64,000 nucleotides of DNA, from NCBI GenBank assembly GCA_009928435.1, contig JAABNQ010000001.1:15053-79052 (forward strand), given 5' to 3'. The DNA comes from Bacillus sp. HF117_J1_D. GTDB taxonomy: Bacteria; Bacillota; Bacilli; Bacillales; Bacillaceae_C. Each line of letters begins with the position of its first letter. Positions within the stretch are counted from its first letter, which is position 1. The translations under genes and the position numbers were made by a program. Shown here piece by piece: positions 7,532 through 16,647 of the stretch. Under the pieces are notes generated by a model that was not told the origin of the DNA, did not search any database, and was given only the letters and a program-made list of their open reading frames with translations.

Positions 7532-8482
7532 TTATTTTGCATTCTGCTCAAAAAATCTCTGTGCTGTCTGTTTATCCTTTAAAATTTGATCTTTGAGGTG
7601 TTCCAAATGATCAAATTTTTGTTCATCCCTTATTCTCAAACGCCATTCTATTGTCACTTCTTCACCGTAAATCGAACGGTCAAAATCAAGCAAGTGGATT
7701 TCAACAGACAATTCCAATTGTCCCGGTTCATGAAATGTAGGCTTATACCCTACATTGCAAACTCCTTTTTCCCATTGATCGTTCACAAGCATACGTACAG
7801 CATAAACACCTTTTTTCGGAACAAGATAGTCATTCTTCAGCCGAATATTGGCGGTAGGAAAACCAAGCTGTCTTCCACGTTTTTCACCATGTATGACAGT
7901 TCCTTTCGTTGTATAGAACCTTCCCAGCAGTTCTTGCACTTCTTCAGTTCTGCCTTCTCTTAACAGCTTCCTAATCCAGGTTGAGCTGACTTTCTCCTTG
8001 TTTTTTTCAAGCTTGGGCACTGTCACAACCTGAAGTTTTCCTTGGCCATGCTCTGGAAGTGTCTCCATCGTGCCCTTTCCATATTTCCCATATGTAAAAT
8101 CAAACCCCGCCGTCACATATTGGACGTTTAAGTCTAAAAGATATTGCTGAACAAACTCAGCAGGCTGAAGACTCGCAAAAGCGGATGTGAATCTCACAAT
8201 CAGAAGATAATCTATTCCTAATCCTGAGATGAATTCTATTTTATCCTCTATTGGTGTAATGTATTCAACGTCTTCTCCTGTTTCTGATAGGACAACAGAA
8301 GGATGAGGATCAAAGGTCATGACGGCACTATTGATTCCATACTCATCTGCCGTTTTTTTTGCTGTCAAAATGACGCTTTTATGCCCTTCATGAATTCCGT
8401 CAAAAAAGCCTAGCGCCACTGAGAGGGGAGCGAAATCATTCTTTTGAAAAGTATGTGGATGCTGAATCATTATTACTTTCAC
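7532..8482 (-). CDS. ribF: Bifunctional riboflavin kinase / FAD synthetase
   Basis: Makes FMN from riboflavin and then FAD. 316 residues from GTG 8482 (AGGTG 7 bases upstream), a length typical for the bacterial bifunctional enzyme (ribC in B. subtilis). The N-terminal FMN adenylyltransferase domain shows ALGFFDGIHEGHKSVI around residue 25 and VTAGFDFTYGKYGKGTM around 130. The C-terminal kinase domain shows HGEKRGRQLGFPTANI around residue 200 and GVYAV downstream. It follows truB with a 15-base gap, in the conserved translation cluster. Confidence 0.96.
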   Translation of the reverse strand: MKVIMIQHPHTFQKNDFAPLSVALGFFDGIHEGHKSVILTAKKTADEYGINSAVMTFDPHPSVVLSETGEDVEYITPIEDKIEFISGLGIDYLLIVRFTSAFASLQPAEFVQQYLLDLNVQYVTAGFDFTYGKYGKGTMETLPEHGQGKLQVVTVPKLEKNKEKVSSTWIRKLLREGRTEEVQELLGRFYTTKGTVIHGEKRGRQLGFPTANIRLKNDYLVPKKGVYAVRMLVNDQWEKGVCNVGYKPTFHEPGQLELSVEIHLLDFDRSIYGEEVTIEWRLRIRDEQKFDHLEHLKDQILKDKQTAQRFFEQNAK

Positions 8483-8497
8483 TATACGTCACCTGTT

Positions 8498-9403
8498 TCA
8501 TTCATTTCTTAACACTTTTACTGGTTTAATCAGACCAGGTTTTTGAACATGCGATTGATAAATAGCTAAAGCCTTTCCTTCATACAATAGCACTGTTTCT
8601 TCATCTGTCCATTTGTCAGGCATGTCCAAAACAGCGCCATTTCGGACTTTTATTGCTAATTTATCACTAATTTCCATAGAGGGCAAATGTAAAAGCCCCC
8701 TTTCAAGCGGAAAAATGACCTCCGCCACTTTTCCTTGGTCAACAAGTGAATGCAGCTCGTCAAAAGTGACACAATGCTCCTGCTTAAATGAGGCAGATGC
8801 TGTCCGGATAAGGTCTGACATATGGGCCGGATACCCAAGCTTTTCTCCTATCATCACAGCGAGCGTCCGAATATAAGTGCCTTTGCTGCAGTGAACGGAA
8901 AAGCGAAAAGAACAAAGCCCATCACGAAAAGTAACAGTGTCCTCCGCAAGCTTCAAATAATATATTTTGACCTTCCGAACCGGCCGCTCAACTGAAATAC
9001 CTGCCCGTGCATATTCGTACAAACGTTTCCCATTAACCTTTACAGCAGAAAACATCGGGGGAGTTTGTTGAATTTCTCCCGTTAAGGAATTCAGTACATC
9101 CTTCATTGCTTCTATTGTTATTTCCTCTTGAACAGGCTTTTGATCAACTATTTCCCCAGCAGCATCTTCAGTTGTTGTGGAAAAACCGATCGTAATCTCG
9201 CCTTCGTATTCTTTTCCAGCATCTGTAATATACTCAGCTATTTTTGTTGCTCTGCCGAGACAGATCGGCAATACACCTGTAACGTCAGGATCAAGAGTAC
9301 CTGTATGCCCGACTTTTTTCATTCCCAATAGTTTTCTGATCTTATAGACGCAATCATGAGATGTCAGCCCTTTTGGCTTCCACAATGGCAATATTCCTTC
9401 CAC
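8498..9403 (-). CDS. truB: tRNA pseudouridine(55) synthase
   Basis: Isomerises U55 in the T loop of elongator tRNAs. 301 residues from GTG 9403, chosen because GAGGAGGAGG lies just upstream and VEGILPLWKPKGLTSHDCV is the normal TruB start; the open frame runs 62 codons further upstream through a degenerate repeat and should not be used. The catalytic Asp lies in GHTGTLDPDVTGVLPICLG near residue 40. A C-terminal PUA-like region follows. It sits between rbfA and ribF as in B. subtilis. Confidence 0.96.
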   Translation of the reverse strand: MEGILPLWKPKGLTSHDCVYKIRKLLGMKKVGHTGTLDPDVTGVLPICLGRATKIAEYITDAGKEYEGEITIGFSTTTEDAAGEIVDQKPVQEEITIEAMKDVLNSLTGEIQQTPPMFSAVKVNGKRLYEYARAGISVERPVRKVKIYYLKLAEDTVTFRDGLCSFRFSVHCSKGTYIRTLAVMIGEKLGYPAHMSDLIRTASASFKQEHCVTFDELHSLVDQGKVAEVIFPLERGLLHLPSMEISDKLAIKVRNGAVLDMPDKWTDEETVLLYEGKALAIYQSHVQKPGLIKPVKVLRNE

Positions 9404-9578
9404 AGGCTCCTCCTCCTCTTTAGAAATGCGTAAGCGACAAACAAGATGCTCGATTTTCAGCCACCACAGAGAAATGGCTTGGCGCCTCCAAGGACACCGA
9501 TACAACAGTAATTTCTCCCTAGTCCATATCCGGCACCGAATTTTCATCTTGAAAAAAGGATAGACAAGTTTGTCTATC
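9404..9578. repeat. Spacer with degenerate interspersed repeat
   Basis: This 175-base gap between rbfA and truB shares the phrase TTTCAGCCACCACAG with the repeat near 3.45 kb, followed by related but eroded sequence (GAAATGGCTTGGCGCC). It looks like a decayed copy of the interspersed element. It happens to stay open in the truB frame, which would mislead automatic start calling. Confidence 0.5.
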
Positions 9579-9920
9579 CTAATCTTCATTCATATCTTTT
9601 AACAGTTTCTCAATCCTGTTTCCATATTCGATTGATTCATCAAATTCAAAATTGATTTCGGGTGTTTTTCGCAGCCTGATTCTATGACCAATTTCCGACC
9701 GGATAAATCCAGTTGCTTTAGTCAATCCTTTCAGTGTATCTTCTTTTTCCTGATCACTGCCTAGGACCGAAATATAGATTGTGGCCTGTTGAAGATCCCC
9801 TGTCACTTCCACATCAGTAACAGTGACAAACCCGACTCTTGGATCTTTGATCTTCCGGGAGATAATTTCACCCAGCTCTTTCTTCATTTGTTCGCCGACA
9901 CGATTGGCTCGTAAACTCAT
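9579..9920 (-). CDS. rbfA: 30S ribosome-binding factor A
   Basis: Helps late 30S maturation near the 16S 5' helix and is needed for cold growth. 113 residues from ATG 9920 (GAGGTG 7 bases upstream). Typical motifs: [20 protein letters not shown] at the start, the KH-like core with [15 protein letters not shown], and [13 protein letters not shown] near the end. It lies between ylxP and truB. Confidence 0.96.
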   Translation of the reverse strand: MSLRANRVGEQMKKELGEIISRKIKDPRVGFVTVTDVEVTGDLQQATIYISVLGSDQEKEDTLKGLTKATGFIRSEIGHRIRLRKTPEINFEFDESIEYGNRIEKLLKDMNED

Positions 9921-9935
9921 GTATAACACCTCACA

Positions 9936-10217
9936 TTACAGCCATTCATAATGGGTTGCCCCAATTCTTTCCCATTCTGAGAAAGAATCCAGGAATTCAA
10001 TAACCTCTTCCAGTTCACGCTCAGCCCTTTTCCGAGCTGAGGCCACAGTGACAATAGCGATGCCAGCCCGCTGCCATATATCCTGATGATTGACCTCAGC
10101 AATGGAAACATTATATTTCTGCTTTGTTCTTGTTAGAACTCGCTTTACTACAGAGCGTTTATCTTTCAGGGATTGGGCGTTATAAATTCGAAATTCACAC
10201 TCAGCGAATCCGATCAA
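9936..10217 (-). CDS. ylxP: Conserved DUF503 protein YlxP
   Basis: A 93-residue protein of the DUF503 family, always found between infB and rbfA in bacilli. Visible conserved segments are [20 protein letters not shown] and the following [19 protein letters not shown]. The fold is ferredoxin-like; the function is not settled, though the position suggests a role in ribosome assembly or translation. Its start overlaps the infB stop by four bases, implying translational coupling. Confidence 0.93.
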   Translation of the reverse strand: MIGFAECEFRIYNAQSLKDKRSVVKRVLTRTKQKYNVSIAEVNHQDIWQRAGIAIVTVASARKRAERELEEVIEFLDSFSEWERIGATHYEWL

Positions 10218-12484
10218 GCACGCTCGACTTCTTCCATTACAAATGCTTCGATCACGTCGCCTTCTTTTACATCATTGAAGTTTTTGATCGTGATACCACA
10301 TTCATATCCCTGACTCACTTCTTTGACATCGTCCTTGAATCGCTTCAAGTCATCAACTTCACCTTCATAGATGACGATTCCGTCCCTGATCAGGCGAACG
10401 CCGCTGTCACGAGTGATTTTTCCATCCGTTACGTATGAACCAGCAATTGTTCCGATTCTAGAAACTTTGAATGTTTGTCTGACTTCTGCCTGGCCAATGA
10501 CTTTTTCTTCATATTCAGGATCCAGCATACCTTTCATAGCTGACTCGATTTCTTCGATCGCCTTGTAAATGATGCGGTGCAGTCTTATATCTACTCCTTC
10601 AGAGTCAGCTGCACGTTTAGCATTTACATCTGGGCGAACGTTAAAACCGATGACAATGGCATTGGAAGCTGCTGCCAGCGTGATGTCTGATTCATTGATT
10701 GCACCAACGCCGCCGTGAATAATTCTGATGTTGACGCCGTCTACATCAATTTTCCTTAGTGATGCAGCTAGTGCCTCCGCAGAACCCTGAACATCCGCTT
10801 TGATAATTACATTGAGCTCTTTCATTTCGCCTTGTTTCATCTGTTCAAAAAGCGTATCGAGGCTTACACGTGAGTTTTCACCTCTTTGAGCTTGCAATGC
10901 CTGCTGAGCACGGGTTTCTCCGACTTGACGGGCAGTCTTTTCATCTTGGAATACGACAAACCGATCTCCAGCCTGAGGTACGTCGCTCAAACCAGTAATT
11001 TCGACTGGAGTTGAAGGTGCCGCTACTTTGACGCGCCGTCCGATATCATTCACCATAGCACGGACACGGCCAAAAGCGTTACCGGCAACAATTGGATCTC
11101 CCACTTTCAATGTACCATCCTGTACAAGCAATGTGGCTACAGAACCTCGGCCTTTATCGAGCTGAGCTTCAATAACAGTTCCGAGAGCAGCCCTTTTCGG
11201 ATTAGCTTTCAGTTCTTCCACTTCACTTACAAGAAGGACCATTTCCAGCAAGCTGTCTATCCCTTCCCCTTGAAGAGCAGAAATTGGAACAAAAATGGTG
11301 TCTCCGCCCCAATCCTCCGGAACAAGACCGTGTTCAGTCAATTCCTGCATCACTCGATCAGGATTTGCAGTCGGTTTATCAATCTTGTTGACCGCAACAA
11401 TAATGGGCACTTCTGCAGCTTTTGCATGGTTTATTGCCTCAATTGTTTGTGGCATAACTCCATCGTCAGCAGCTACAACTAAAATTGTAATATCTGTCAC
11501 TTTGGCACCCCGAGCACGCATTGTTGTAAACGCGGCGTGACCCGGAGTATCCAAGAATGTAATTTTCTTACCGTTTGTTTCGATCTGATAAGCACCGATA
11601 TGCTGTGTGATTCCACCAGCTTCACCGGCTGTTACCTTAGTGTGTCTCAATGAATCAAGGAGAGTCGTTTTACCATGGTCAACATGTCCCATGATTGTAA
11701 CAACAGCTGGTCTTTCCACCAGATCCTCTACGCTGCTCTCCTCTTCAAAATACACTTCAAGATCCGTCTTATCGATTTGAATTTCTTCTTCTACTTCAAC
11801 ACCATATTCTGCACAGATTAGCTCGATAGCGTCTTTGTCGAGTTCTTGGTTGATTGTTGCAATAACACCAAGCATAAATAACTTCTTAATAATTTCAGAA
11901 GGTTCTCTGTGAATCTTCTTTGCAAGCTCAGCTACTGTTAAAGACTCGATAAAAGTGATTTTTTCCGGCAGCTCTTTTTGTTTAGGCGGAGCTGGCTGAT
12001 GCTGCTGTTGTTTCTGGCGCTGACGATTTTGGTTTGGTTTGCGGTTGTTGCGGCCCGGTCCTTTATTGCCACCCCGCTGATTTCCCTTTGCGTTAGATCT
12101 AAAGTTTCCACCATCGTTTTTAGCATGATTGGGCTTATGATGATGACGGCCGCTTCTTTGTCCTTGACTTCCCTGATTTCCTTGATTTCCCTGTTGTCTA
12201 TTTTGCTGCTGTTCCGATCCGCCTTTTCGCTGCTCTCCGCTCTGTCCCGCTCTGGCTTGTGGACGTCCCTGCTGTTGACCTTGTCTTTGTTGCACCCTCC
12301 TCTGAGAGCCTCCTTTTTCTCCGCTGTTCCTTTTAAAAACGGAATCAAGCTTTCCAATTGCCTGGCCATCAATAGCCGACATATGATTTGTCACTTCTAT
12401 ATTCATGCTTTTAAGCTTTTCTATTACATCTTTACTGGAAGTATTATGTTTTTTTGCATATTCATATACTCGCATTTTACTCAT
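10214..12484 (-). CDS. infB: Translation initiation factor IF-2
   Basis: GTPase that places fMet-tRNA on the 30S subunit and joins the 50S. 756 residues from ATG 12484 (GGGGGTG upstream); an ATG eight codons earlier lacks a site. The N-terminal IF2_N module ([14 protein letters not shown]) is followed by a linker (about residues 60-170) extremely rich in Gln, Gly, Asn and Arg, with the tripeptide-like GNQ repeated. A second IF2_N module leads into the G domain: GHVDHGKT (G1), DTPGHAAF (G3), NKID (G4). Domains II to IV follow. The gene is fourth in the rimP-nusA-rnpM-rplGA-infB operon. Confidence 0.97.
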   Translation of the reverse strand: MSKMRVYEYAKKHNTSSKDVIEKLKSMNIEVTNHMSAIDGQAIGKLDSVFKRNSGEKGGSQRRVQQRQGQQQGRPQARAGQSGEQRKGGSEQQQNRQQGNQGNQGSQGQRSGRHHHKPNHAKNDGGNFRSNAKGNQRGGNKGPGRNNRKPNQNRQRQKQQQHQPAPPKQKELPEKITFIESLTVAELAKKIHREPSEIIKKLFMLGVIATINQELDKDAIELICAEYGVEVEEEIQIDKTDLEVYFEEESSVEDLVERPAVVTIMGHVDHGKTTLLDSLRHTKVTAGEAGGITQHIGAYQIETNGKKITFLDTPGHAAFTTMRARGAKVTDITILVVAADDGVMPQTIEAINHAKAAEVPIIVAVNKIDKPTANPDRVMQELTEHGLVPEDWGGDTIFVPISALQGEGIDSLLEMVLLVSEVEELKANPKRAALGTVIEAQLDKGRGSVATLLVQDGTLKVGDPIVAGNAFGRVRAMVNDIGRRVKVAAPSTPVEITGLSDVPQAGDRFVVFQDEKTARQVGETRAQQALQAQRGENSRVSLDTLFEQMKQGEMKELNVIIKADVQGSAEALAASLRKIDVDGVNIRIIHGGVGAINESDITLAAASNAIVIGFNVRPDVNAKRAADSEGVDIRLHRIIYKAIEEIESAMKGMLDPEYEEKVIGQAEVRQTFKVSRIGTIAGSYVTDGKITRDSGVRLIRDGIVIYEGEVDDLKRFKDDVKEVSQGYECGITIKNFNDVKEGDVIEAFVMEEVERA

Positions 12485-12500
12485 ATGTTCACCCCCGGGT

Positions 12501-12806
12501 TTAATCATAAAACAATGTTACCAACTTTTTCGCAAATCCGGCCTCCGTAATTGCAACCACAACTCTTGCTTCTTTTCCGATTGCCTGGCCGAGCATTTCC
12601 CTTGTCTCTGCAAAAACGACAGGAACATCATAATACCGGCATTTATCCTGAACCTTTTTGGAGGTATTATTGGATGCGTCTTTTGCCAATATGACCAGCT
12701 CTGCTCTGCCGCTTCTAATTTCTTTGATGACCAGTTCTTCACCTGATATTACTTTGCGCGCACGATTGGCCAAACCAAGCAATGACATCCACTTCTCATT
12801 TTTCAT
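12501..12806 (-). CDS. rplGA: L7Ae-family K-turn RNA-binding protein (YlxQ)
   Basis: 101 residues of the ribosomal L7Ae/L30e fold, known to bind kink-turn RNA in B. subtilis. Recognisable features are [16 protein letters not shown] near the start, LVILAKDAS in the RNA-binding region and [10 protein letters not shown] at the end. The ATG overlaps the rnpM stop by four bases. A specific ribosomal or RNase P partner remains uncertain. Confidence 0.92.
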   Translation of the reverse strand: MKNEKWMSLLGLANRARKVISGEELVIKEIRSGRAELVILAKDASNNTSKKVQDKCRYYDVPVVFAETREMLGQAIGKEARVVVAITEAGFAKKLVTLFYD

Positions 12807-13078
12807 TTATGATCTCCATCAATCAGGGAAAGCAACTCATCGTATATCTCATCTTTTACTTCTGCCTGCAGATGGCTGGCAAGCACTTTCTTATTTTTAG
12901 CGGCCAAAATAATGTCTTTATCTTTGGAAAGATAAGCACCTCGACCCGATTTCTTTCCGGTCAAATCTACAGAAACTTCTCCTTCCTTGGAGCGAACAAT
13001 CCGGATCATTTCTTTCTTTGGCCTCATTTCGCCGGTAGCGACACATTTTCTCATAGGTATTTTTCTTTGCTTTGCCAT
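12803..13078 (-). CDS. rnpM: RNase P modulator RnpM (YlxR)
   Basis: 91 residues from ATG 13078, equal in length to B. subtilis YlxR, which binds RNase P RNA and inhibits tRNA processing. The family signature is clear: RKCVATGEMRPKKEMIRIV followed by KKSGRGAYLS. A GTG three codons upstream is possible, but the GGGGTG site favours the ATG. It follows nusA by 11 bases. Confidence 0.94.
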   Translation of the reverse strand: MAKQRKIPMRKCVATGEMRPKKEMIRIVRSKEGEVSVDLTGKKSGRGAYLSKDKDIILAAKNKKVLASHLQAEVKDEIYDELLSLIDGDHK

Positions 13079-13089
13079 CTTCCTCACCC

Positions 13090-14214
13090 CTATTCGATTT
13101 CTTCGTTTAACAAATCGAATGATTCATCCAATTCTTCTTCCTCAAAATCAAATATTTCGTCCCTTGGATAAATCCCAGCTTCACGGGCATCCGTTTCACT
13201 TTTAATATCTATTTTCCAGCCTGTCAATTTTGCAGCAAGACGAGCATTTTGTCCGCGTTTTCCAATTGCCAGGGAAAGCTGATAGTCTGGAACAATCACA
13301 GTTGTTGCTTTGTCTTCTTCGCTCACAATAACATCAAGCACCTTAGACGGGCTTAATGCATTTGCTACGAATTCAACCGGATCTGAAGACCATTCAACTA
13401 TATCAATCTTCTCACCTTTCAATTCGTCAACAACGGCTTGGACCCTTGCCCCTTTAGGGCCGACACAGGCTCCTACAGGATCAATATCATCATACTCTGT
13501 CGCAACGGAGATCTTTGAACGATCCCCAGCTTCTCTTGCAACTGATTTTATTTCAACAGTTCCATCGTATATTTCCGGAACTTCGATTTCAAACAGGCGC
13601 TTAAGCAGGCCAGGATGAGTTCTTGAAACGAAGATTTGCGGACCCTTTGTCGTCTTTTCAACTTTTGTCAAATAGACTTTGATCCGATCATGCGGCTTAT
13701 ATGTTTCATTGGACATTTGCTCACTTTGTGGAAGCAACGCTTCAATTTTTCCAAGACTTACATATATGAAGCGGGGATCTTGACGCTGTACGATACCTGT
13801 CATGATATCATCTTCACGATCCACAAATTCCGAATAGATAATGCCTCGTTCAGCTTCCCTTACGCGCTGTGTGACGACCTGTTTGGCTGTTTGGGCTGCA
13901 ATTCTGCCGAATTCCTTTGGTGTCACTTCAAGCTCCACCATATCACCCGGCTCATAGGAAGGGTTGATATTTCGCGCTTCGTTTATGGAGATCTCAAGCC
14001 TGGAATCAAAGACTTCATCAACCACTTCTTTCCTGGCAAAAACCCTCATGGTGCCTGTTTCCAAATTCAAATCAACGCGCACATTCTGCGCCTGGTTAAA
14101 GTTTCTTTTGTATGCAGACACCAAAGCAGCTTCTATGGCCTCAATCAGGACTTCCCGGGAAATTCCTTTTTCTTTTTCCAAAATGATTAGAGCATCCATT
14201 AGTTCTGAGCTCAT
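13090..14214 (-). CDS. nusA: Transcription termination/antitermination factor NusA
   Basis: RNA polymerase-associated pausing, termination and antitermination factor. 374 residues from the second ATG (14214, GGGGAG 9 bases upstream), beginning [18 protein letters not shown] as in B. subtilis. The N-terminal polymerase-binding domain covers about 1-125, S1 about 135-200, and two KH domains follow ([16 protein letters not shown] and [16 protein letters not shown]). The acidic C-terminal tail ([13 protein letters not shown]) is short, as in other Firmicutes without the extra repeats. Confidence 0.97.
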   Translation of the reverse strand: MSSELMDALIILEKEKGISREVLIEAIEAALVSAYKRNFNQAQNVRVDLNLETGTMRVFARKEVVDEVFDSRLEISINEARNINPSYEPGDMVELEVTPKEFGRIAAQTAKQVVTQRVREAERGIIYSEFVDREDDIMTGIVQRQDPRFIYVSLGKIEALLPQSEQMSNETYKPHDRIKVYLTKVEKTTKGPQIFVSRTHPGLLKRLFEIEVPEIYDGTVEIKSVAREAGDRSKISVATEYDDIDPVGACVGPKGARVQAVVDELKGEKIDIVEWSSDPVEFVANALSPSKVLDVIVSEEDKATTVIVPDYQLSLAIGKRGQNARLAAKLTGWKIDIKSETDAREAGIYPRDEIFDFEEEELDESFDLLNEEIE

Positions 14215-14249
14215 GAACATGTTCTCCCCTTTTCTCTTTTGTTCGCTAT

Positions 14250-14717
14250 TTAAAAAACGACGGCTAAACGGGCTTTCGCCACTTTTTCATATGGGATTTC
14301 GAAGGTTTTCGTCCGGGTTTTTATGCTGATGTCGATTTTTAAAGTTTCGCCATTAAATTCAATCAGCTTGCCTTCAAATTCTTTTTCACCATCGATTGGT
14401 TCGTATGTTTTGATATTAACTTGCTTTCCAATGGCTTTAATAAGATCCTCCGCCTTTTTTAAAGGCCTTTCTGCTCCTGGCGATGAGACTTCTAAAAAAT
14501 AATTATGTGGTATAGGGTCCAATTCATCCAGCTTCTCTCCAAGCTTTTCACTAACAAGGCCGCACTCCTCAATGTCTACGCCAGTTTCCTTGTCAATGAA
14601 AAGACGAAGAAACCAATTTTTTCCTTCTTTGACATATTCGATATCAACCAGTTCGAGCTGGATTTCCTCTAGAATCGGAGCCACAAGTTCTTCAACCATG
14701 TCTGTTACTTTACTCAT
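14250..14717 (-). CDS. rimP: Ribosome maturation factor RimP
   Basis: Binds and matures the 30S head. 155 residues from ATG 14717 (TTTGGAGG upstream; the four residues before it are not needed). Characteristic segments are [30 protein letters not shown] and [15 protein letters not shown]. It is the first gene of the nusA-infB operon, about 200 bases after a good promoter that lies next to an insertion sequence. Confidence 0.95.
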   Translation of the reverse strand: MSKVTDMVEELVAPILEEIQLELVDIEYVKEGKNWFLRLFIDKETGVDIEECGLVSEKLGEKLDELDPIPHNYFLEVSSPGAERPLKKAEDLIKAIGKQVNIKTYEPIDGEKEFEGKLIEFNGETLKIDISIKTRTKTFEIPYEKVAKARLAVVF

Positions 14718-14771
14718 AAAAACCTCCAAAAAATAGAGTCCTTATTTGGTTCCGTATATTTATCTGCAAAT

Positions 14772-14803
14772 AAGAAAAGCGCAAGGCGCCGAAGCTAGAC
14801 CAA
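14772..14803. repeat. Fragment of interspersed GAAAAGCG-type repeat
   Basis: AAGAAAAGCGCAAGGCGCCG followed by AAGCTAGAC joins the two outer ends of the element found at 3.4-3.66 kb with most of the middle missing, as if the interior had been deleted. It lies in the rimP leader region. Confidence 0.6.
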
Positions 14804-14861
14804 ACAGTTACTAACTTAAGTGAAAGCTTAGTCTAATTTAAATTTCTTTTCTTACAATACG

Positions 14862-14886
14862 AAAGAGTGGGGGGCACCCACTCTTT
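14862..14886 (+). terminator. Hairpin in the rimP leader with T-run on the plus strand
   Basis: AAAGAGTGGG and CCCACTCTTT form a 10-base-pair stem with a 5-base loop. The T-run (CTCTTTTTGC) follows it on the plus strand, so as a terminator it points away from rimP, although no plus-strand gene is seen nearby. On the minus strand it would be a leader hairpin without a T-run. Its role is uncertain. Confidence 0.45.
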
Positions 14887-14920
14887 TTGCGCAGAGTCTA
14901 TTCATAGTATTTCCAATAAA

Positions 14921-14949
14921 AATATACCATAACCCTATATCGTTTGCAA
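14921..14949 (-). promoter_or_regulatory. Sigma-A type promoter of rimP-nusA-infB
   Basis: TTGCAA (14949-14944) and TATATT (14926-14921) are spaced by 17 bases on the minus strand, upstream of rimP. The -35 box is 7 bases from the target duplication of the insertion sequence, which therefore sits next to the promoter without breaking it. Confidence 0.65.
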
Positions 14950-14956
14950 ATAATTG

Positions 14957-14965
14957 GCTGATACC
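14957..14965. repeat. Target-site duplication, left copy
   Basis: GCTGATACC is repeated exactly at 16639-16647, immediately outside both ends of the insertion sequence. Nine bases is the length expected for ISLre2-family elements. Confidence 0.85.
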
Positions 14966-15061
14966 GTATGCGTCAAGTTTTTCTCGACAAGGTTATAAAG
15001 CCAATATCTCCGGCACTCTATTTATGTACACTATATCCGCTACCGCGCTATCGCTTGCTGG

Positions 15062-15109
15062 CCTCCAATTATGTGTAAGGTTCTTCGAAGCCTTACACAT
15101 AATTGGAGG
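15062..15109. repeat. Perfect 19-bp inverted repeat inside the insertion sequence
   Basis: CCTCCAATTATGTGTAAGG and its exact complement flank a 10-base loop (TTCTTCGAAG). It ends one base before the transposase stop codon, so it lies just downstream of the gene. There is no T-run, so it is not a classical terminator. It may protect the transposase message or block read-through. Confidence 0.85.
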
Positions 15110-15110
15110 G

Positions 15111-16520
15111 TCATGAAAAAATCTTTGCCAATTTGCCCATGGCGGATGAATGGGCCTGGTATAGGGAAATAGCCCCTTGTTTCACACCGACGGACGGGCG
15201 CGTGGCCTGACGAAGGATTTGGGACATCTTGAGAACCCTCGACACTTCCTTTTGCCTCCTTGCGCTCCTGCGCTGCTGGTTTAAATAGGCGTCCCGCAAT
15301 GTCTTGTTCAGGATGCCTTGCTTGATCTTTACCATGGCTTCCCCGCCTTCAACACTCCAATGCATCCCTCTCTTCTTCATTCGAAAAGTGATGTGACGTT
15401 GGTTAGATTCCATGGCCCCAAGGGTTCTAGCATCTTCTGGGGGATTCTCCACAACCTCTCTCCAATCGAAAATACGGTCCCAATTCCCAAGAATGTATGT
15501 ACGAAAATCCTTTACTTTCTTTTCTTTTTTCGGATCATCCAACGAACTTTCATATGTATCCAACTGAAGGACAAATTCATCTCTGTTTCTCTCTTTTATC
15601 GCCTTTTTCAAGGCTGTCTTGTATTGGCTCTCTTTGGCGCCTAACGCACGATTCAAGGATTGATAAACGTGATAGGAGTCTAATTGATTGAGCACCGGAT
15701 ACCGTGACTGGGAGAAGGCCTCTTGGAACTTCTCAGCTGTATAGCCCTTCCCTCCGTCACTGTTGGTGATGATCTGGGTGCCTTCCAATGAGTACCGGTT
15801 CGCCGCAAATGCCTGGACTTCTTTCCAGAAAACATCTGTTGGATGGGTTGTCATGATGGCTTTCGGCTCTTTCAATGAGACCCTTTTCCCGTTTTTATCC
15901 CAGCCTTCATAGATGATGGCGTGGCTTACTTCCAGACTCTTTTTCTTTTGTGTCCCGCGGACAAACACACCATCTGCTTCTGCGTACAAATGGTCCACTT
16001 TCCTGCCTTTTGGAAGGGAAGCTGCCTCCTCCAATTCAATGACCATCTTTTCATCTTCGGCTGCCTGTGCCTGGCCCACACGCCTGACAATGGTCCCTAC
16101 GGTTTGATGGCTGATGCTTACAGATGTCCATTCGGCCAACGCCCTCGACGTTTCCCGGTAGGTGCTCTCACTGGCCAATTCCGCCACTTTTACTTCAACC
16201 AGAGGGCTATAGCGTTGGCGTTTCCGAATCCCTATCCATTCATCCAATGGATAATGATTCTTCCCTTCTTCATCGGACATTAAGGTTCTTCTATAGGACA
16301 CCGGGCCAAACATACATTGGATTGTTCTCCAGTCCTCTCTTTTGACAAGCCATCCTTTCTCCTGTTTTTCCTTTTTGATGACATGGTCAGTGTGGGTAAG
16401 CACTTCTCCCAAAAGGTCTGAAACTAAATCTTGCATGTATTGTTGAATTTTTTCTTCTGCCTGAATTAAATGATCGGCATCCTTTATAATTTCATATAAC
16501 TTTGATATAATCTTTTCCAT
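15111..16520 (-). CDS. ISLre2-family transposase
   Basis: About 469 residues from ATG 16520 (AAAGAGG 7 bases upstream); an ATG six codons earlier lacks a site. It belongs to the UPF0236/ISLre2 transposases: YRRTLMSDEEGKNHYPLDE, LASESTYRETSRAL, an EADGVFVRG segment likely to hold an acidic catalytic residue, ITNSDGGKGYT, and a basic C-terminal half with ESNQRHITFRMKKRGMHWS. The frame is complete with no internal stop, so the element may be active. Confidence 0.92.
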   Translation of the reverse strand: MEKIISKLYEIIKDADHLIQAEEKIQQYMQDLVSDLLGEVLTHTDHVIKKEKQEKGWLVKREDWRTIQCMFGPVSYRRTLMSDEEGKNHYPLDEWIGIRKRQRYSPLVEVKVAELASESTYRETSRALAEWTSVSISHQTVGTIVRRVGQAQAAEDEKMVIELEEAASLPKGRKVDHLYAEADGVFVRGTQKKKSLEVSHAIIYEGWDKNGKRVSLKEPKAIMTTHPTDVFWKEVQAFAANRYSLEGTQIITNSDGGKGYTAEKFQEAFSQSRYPVLNQLDSYHVYQSLNRALGAKESQYKTALKKAIKERNRDEFVLQLDTYESSLDDPKKEKKVKDFRTYILGNWDRIFDWREVVENPPEDARTLGAMESNQRHITFRMKKRGMHWSVEGGEAMVKIKQGILNKTLRDAYLNQQRRSARRQKEVSRVLKMSQILRQATRPSVGVKQGAISLYQAHSSAMGKLAKIFS

Positions 16521-16638
16521 AGGAAGGCCTCTTTCCATGATGTATTTGCCTGCGAAGCATACATTTATGATAGAGTGCCTTCTTTGTTTTTATCTAGTAT
16601 TTTGCTTCAAATATTCTCGAGAATAATTTTACACATAC

Positions 16639-16647
16639 GCTGATACC
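16639..16647. repeat. Target-site duplication, right copy
   Basis: GCTGATACC matches 14957-14965. It abuts the TAA stop codon of polC (16650-16648) with no intervening base. Confidence 0.85.

Larger units (their letters stand above)
14966..16638 (-). mobile_element. ISLre2-family insertion sequence, complete
   Basis: A 1673-base element bounded by imperfect inverted repeats of about 24 bases. Read inward, the left end begins GTATGCGTCAAGTTTTTCTC and the right end GTATGTGTAAAATTATTCTC, with TCGA(C/G)AA next. It carries one intact transposase gene on the minus strand and a 9-bp direct repeat on both sides. The right-hand duplication ends exactly at the polC stop codon. Intact ends, intact gene and an exact duplication suggest a recent insertion. 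The element separates polC from rimP. Confidence 0.92.

Noticed and set aside
9404-9589. 62 extra in-frame codons upstream of truB
   Set aside because: The GTG at 9403 has a strong site and matches the normal TruB start; the extension is degenerate repeat sequence.
11978-12550. 190-codon plus-strand open frame rich in Leu and Ser
   Set aside because: Mirror of the Gln/Asn/Arg-rich IF-2 linker; low complexity makes it open by chance.
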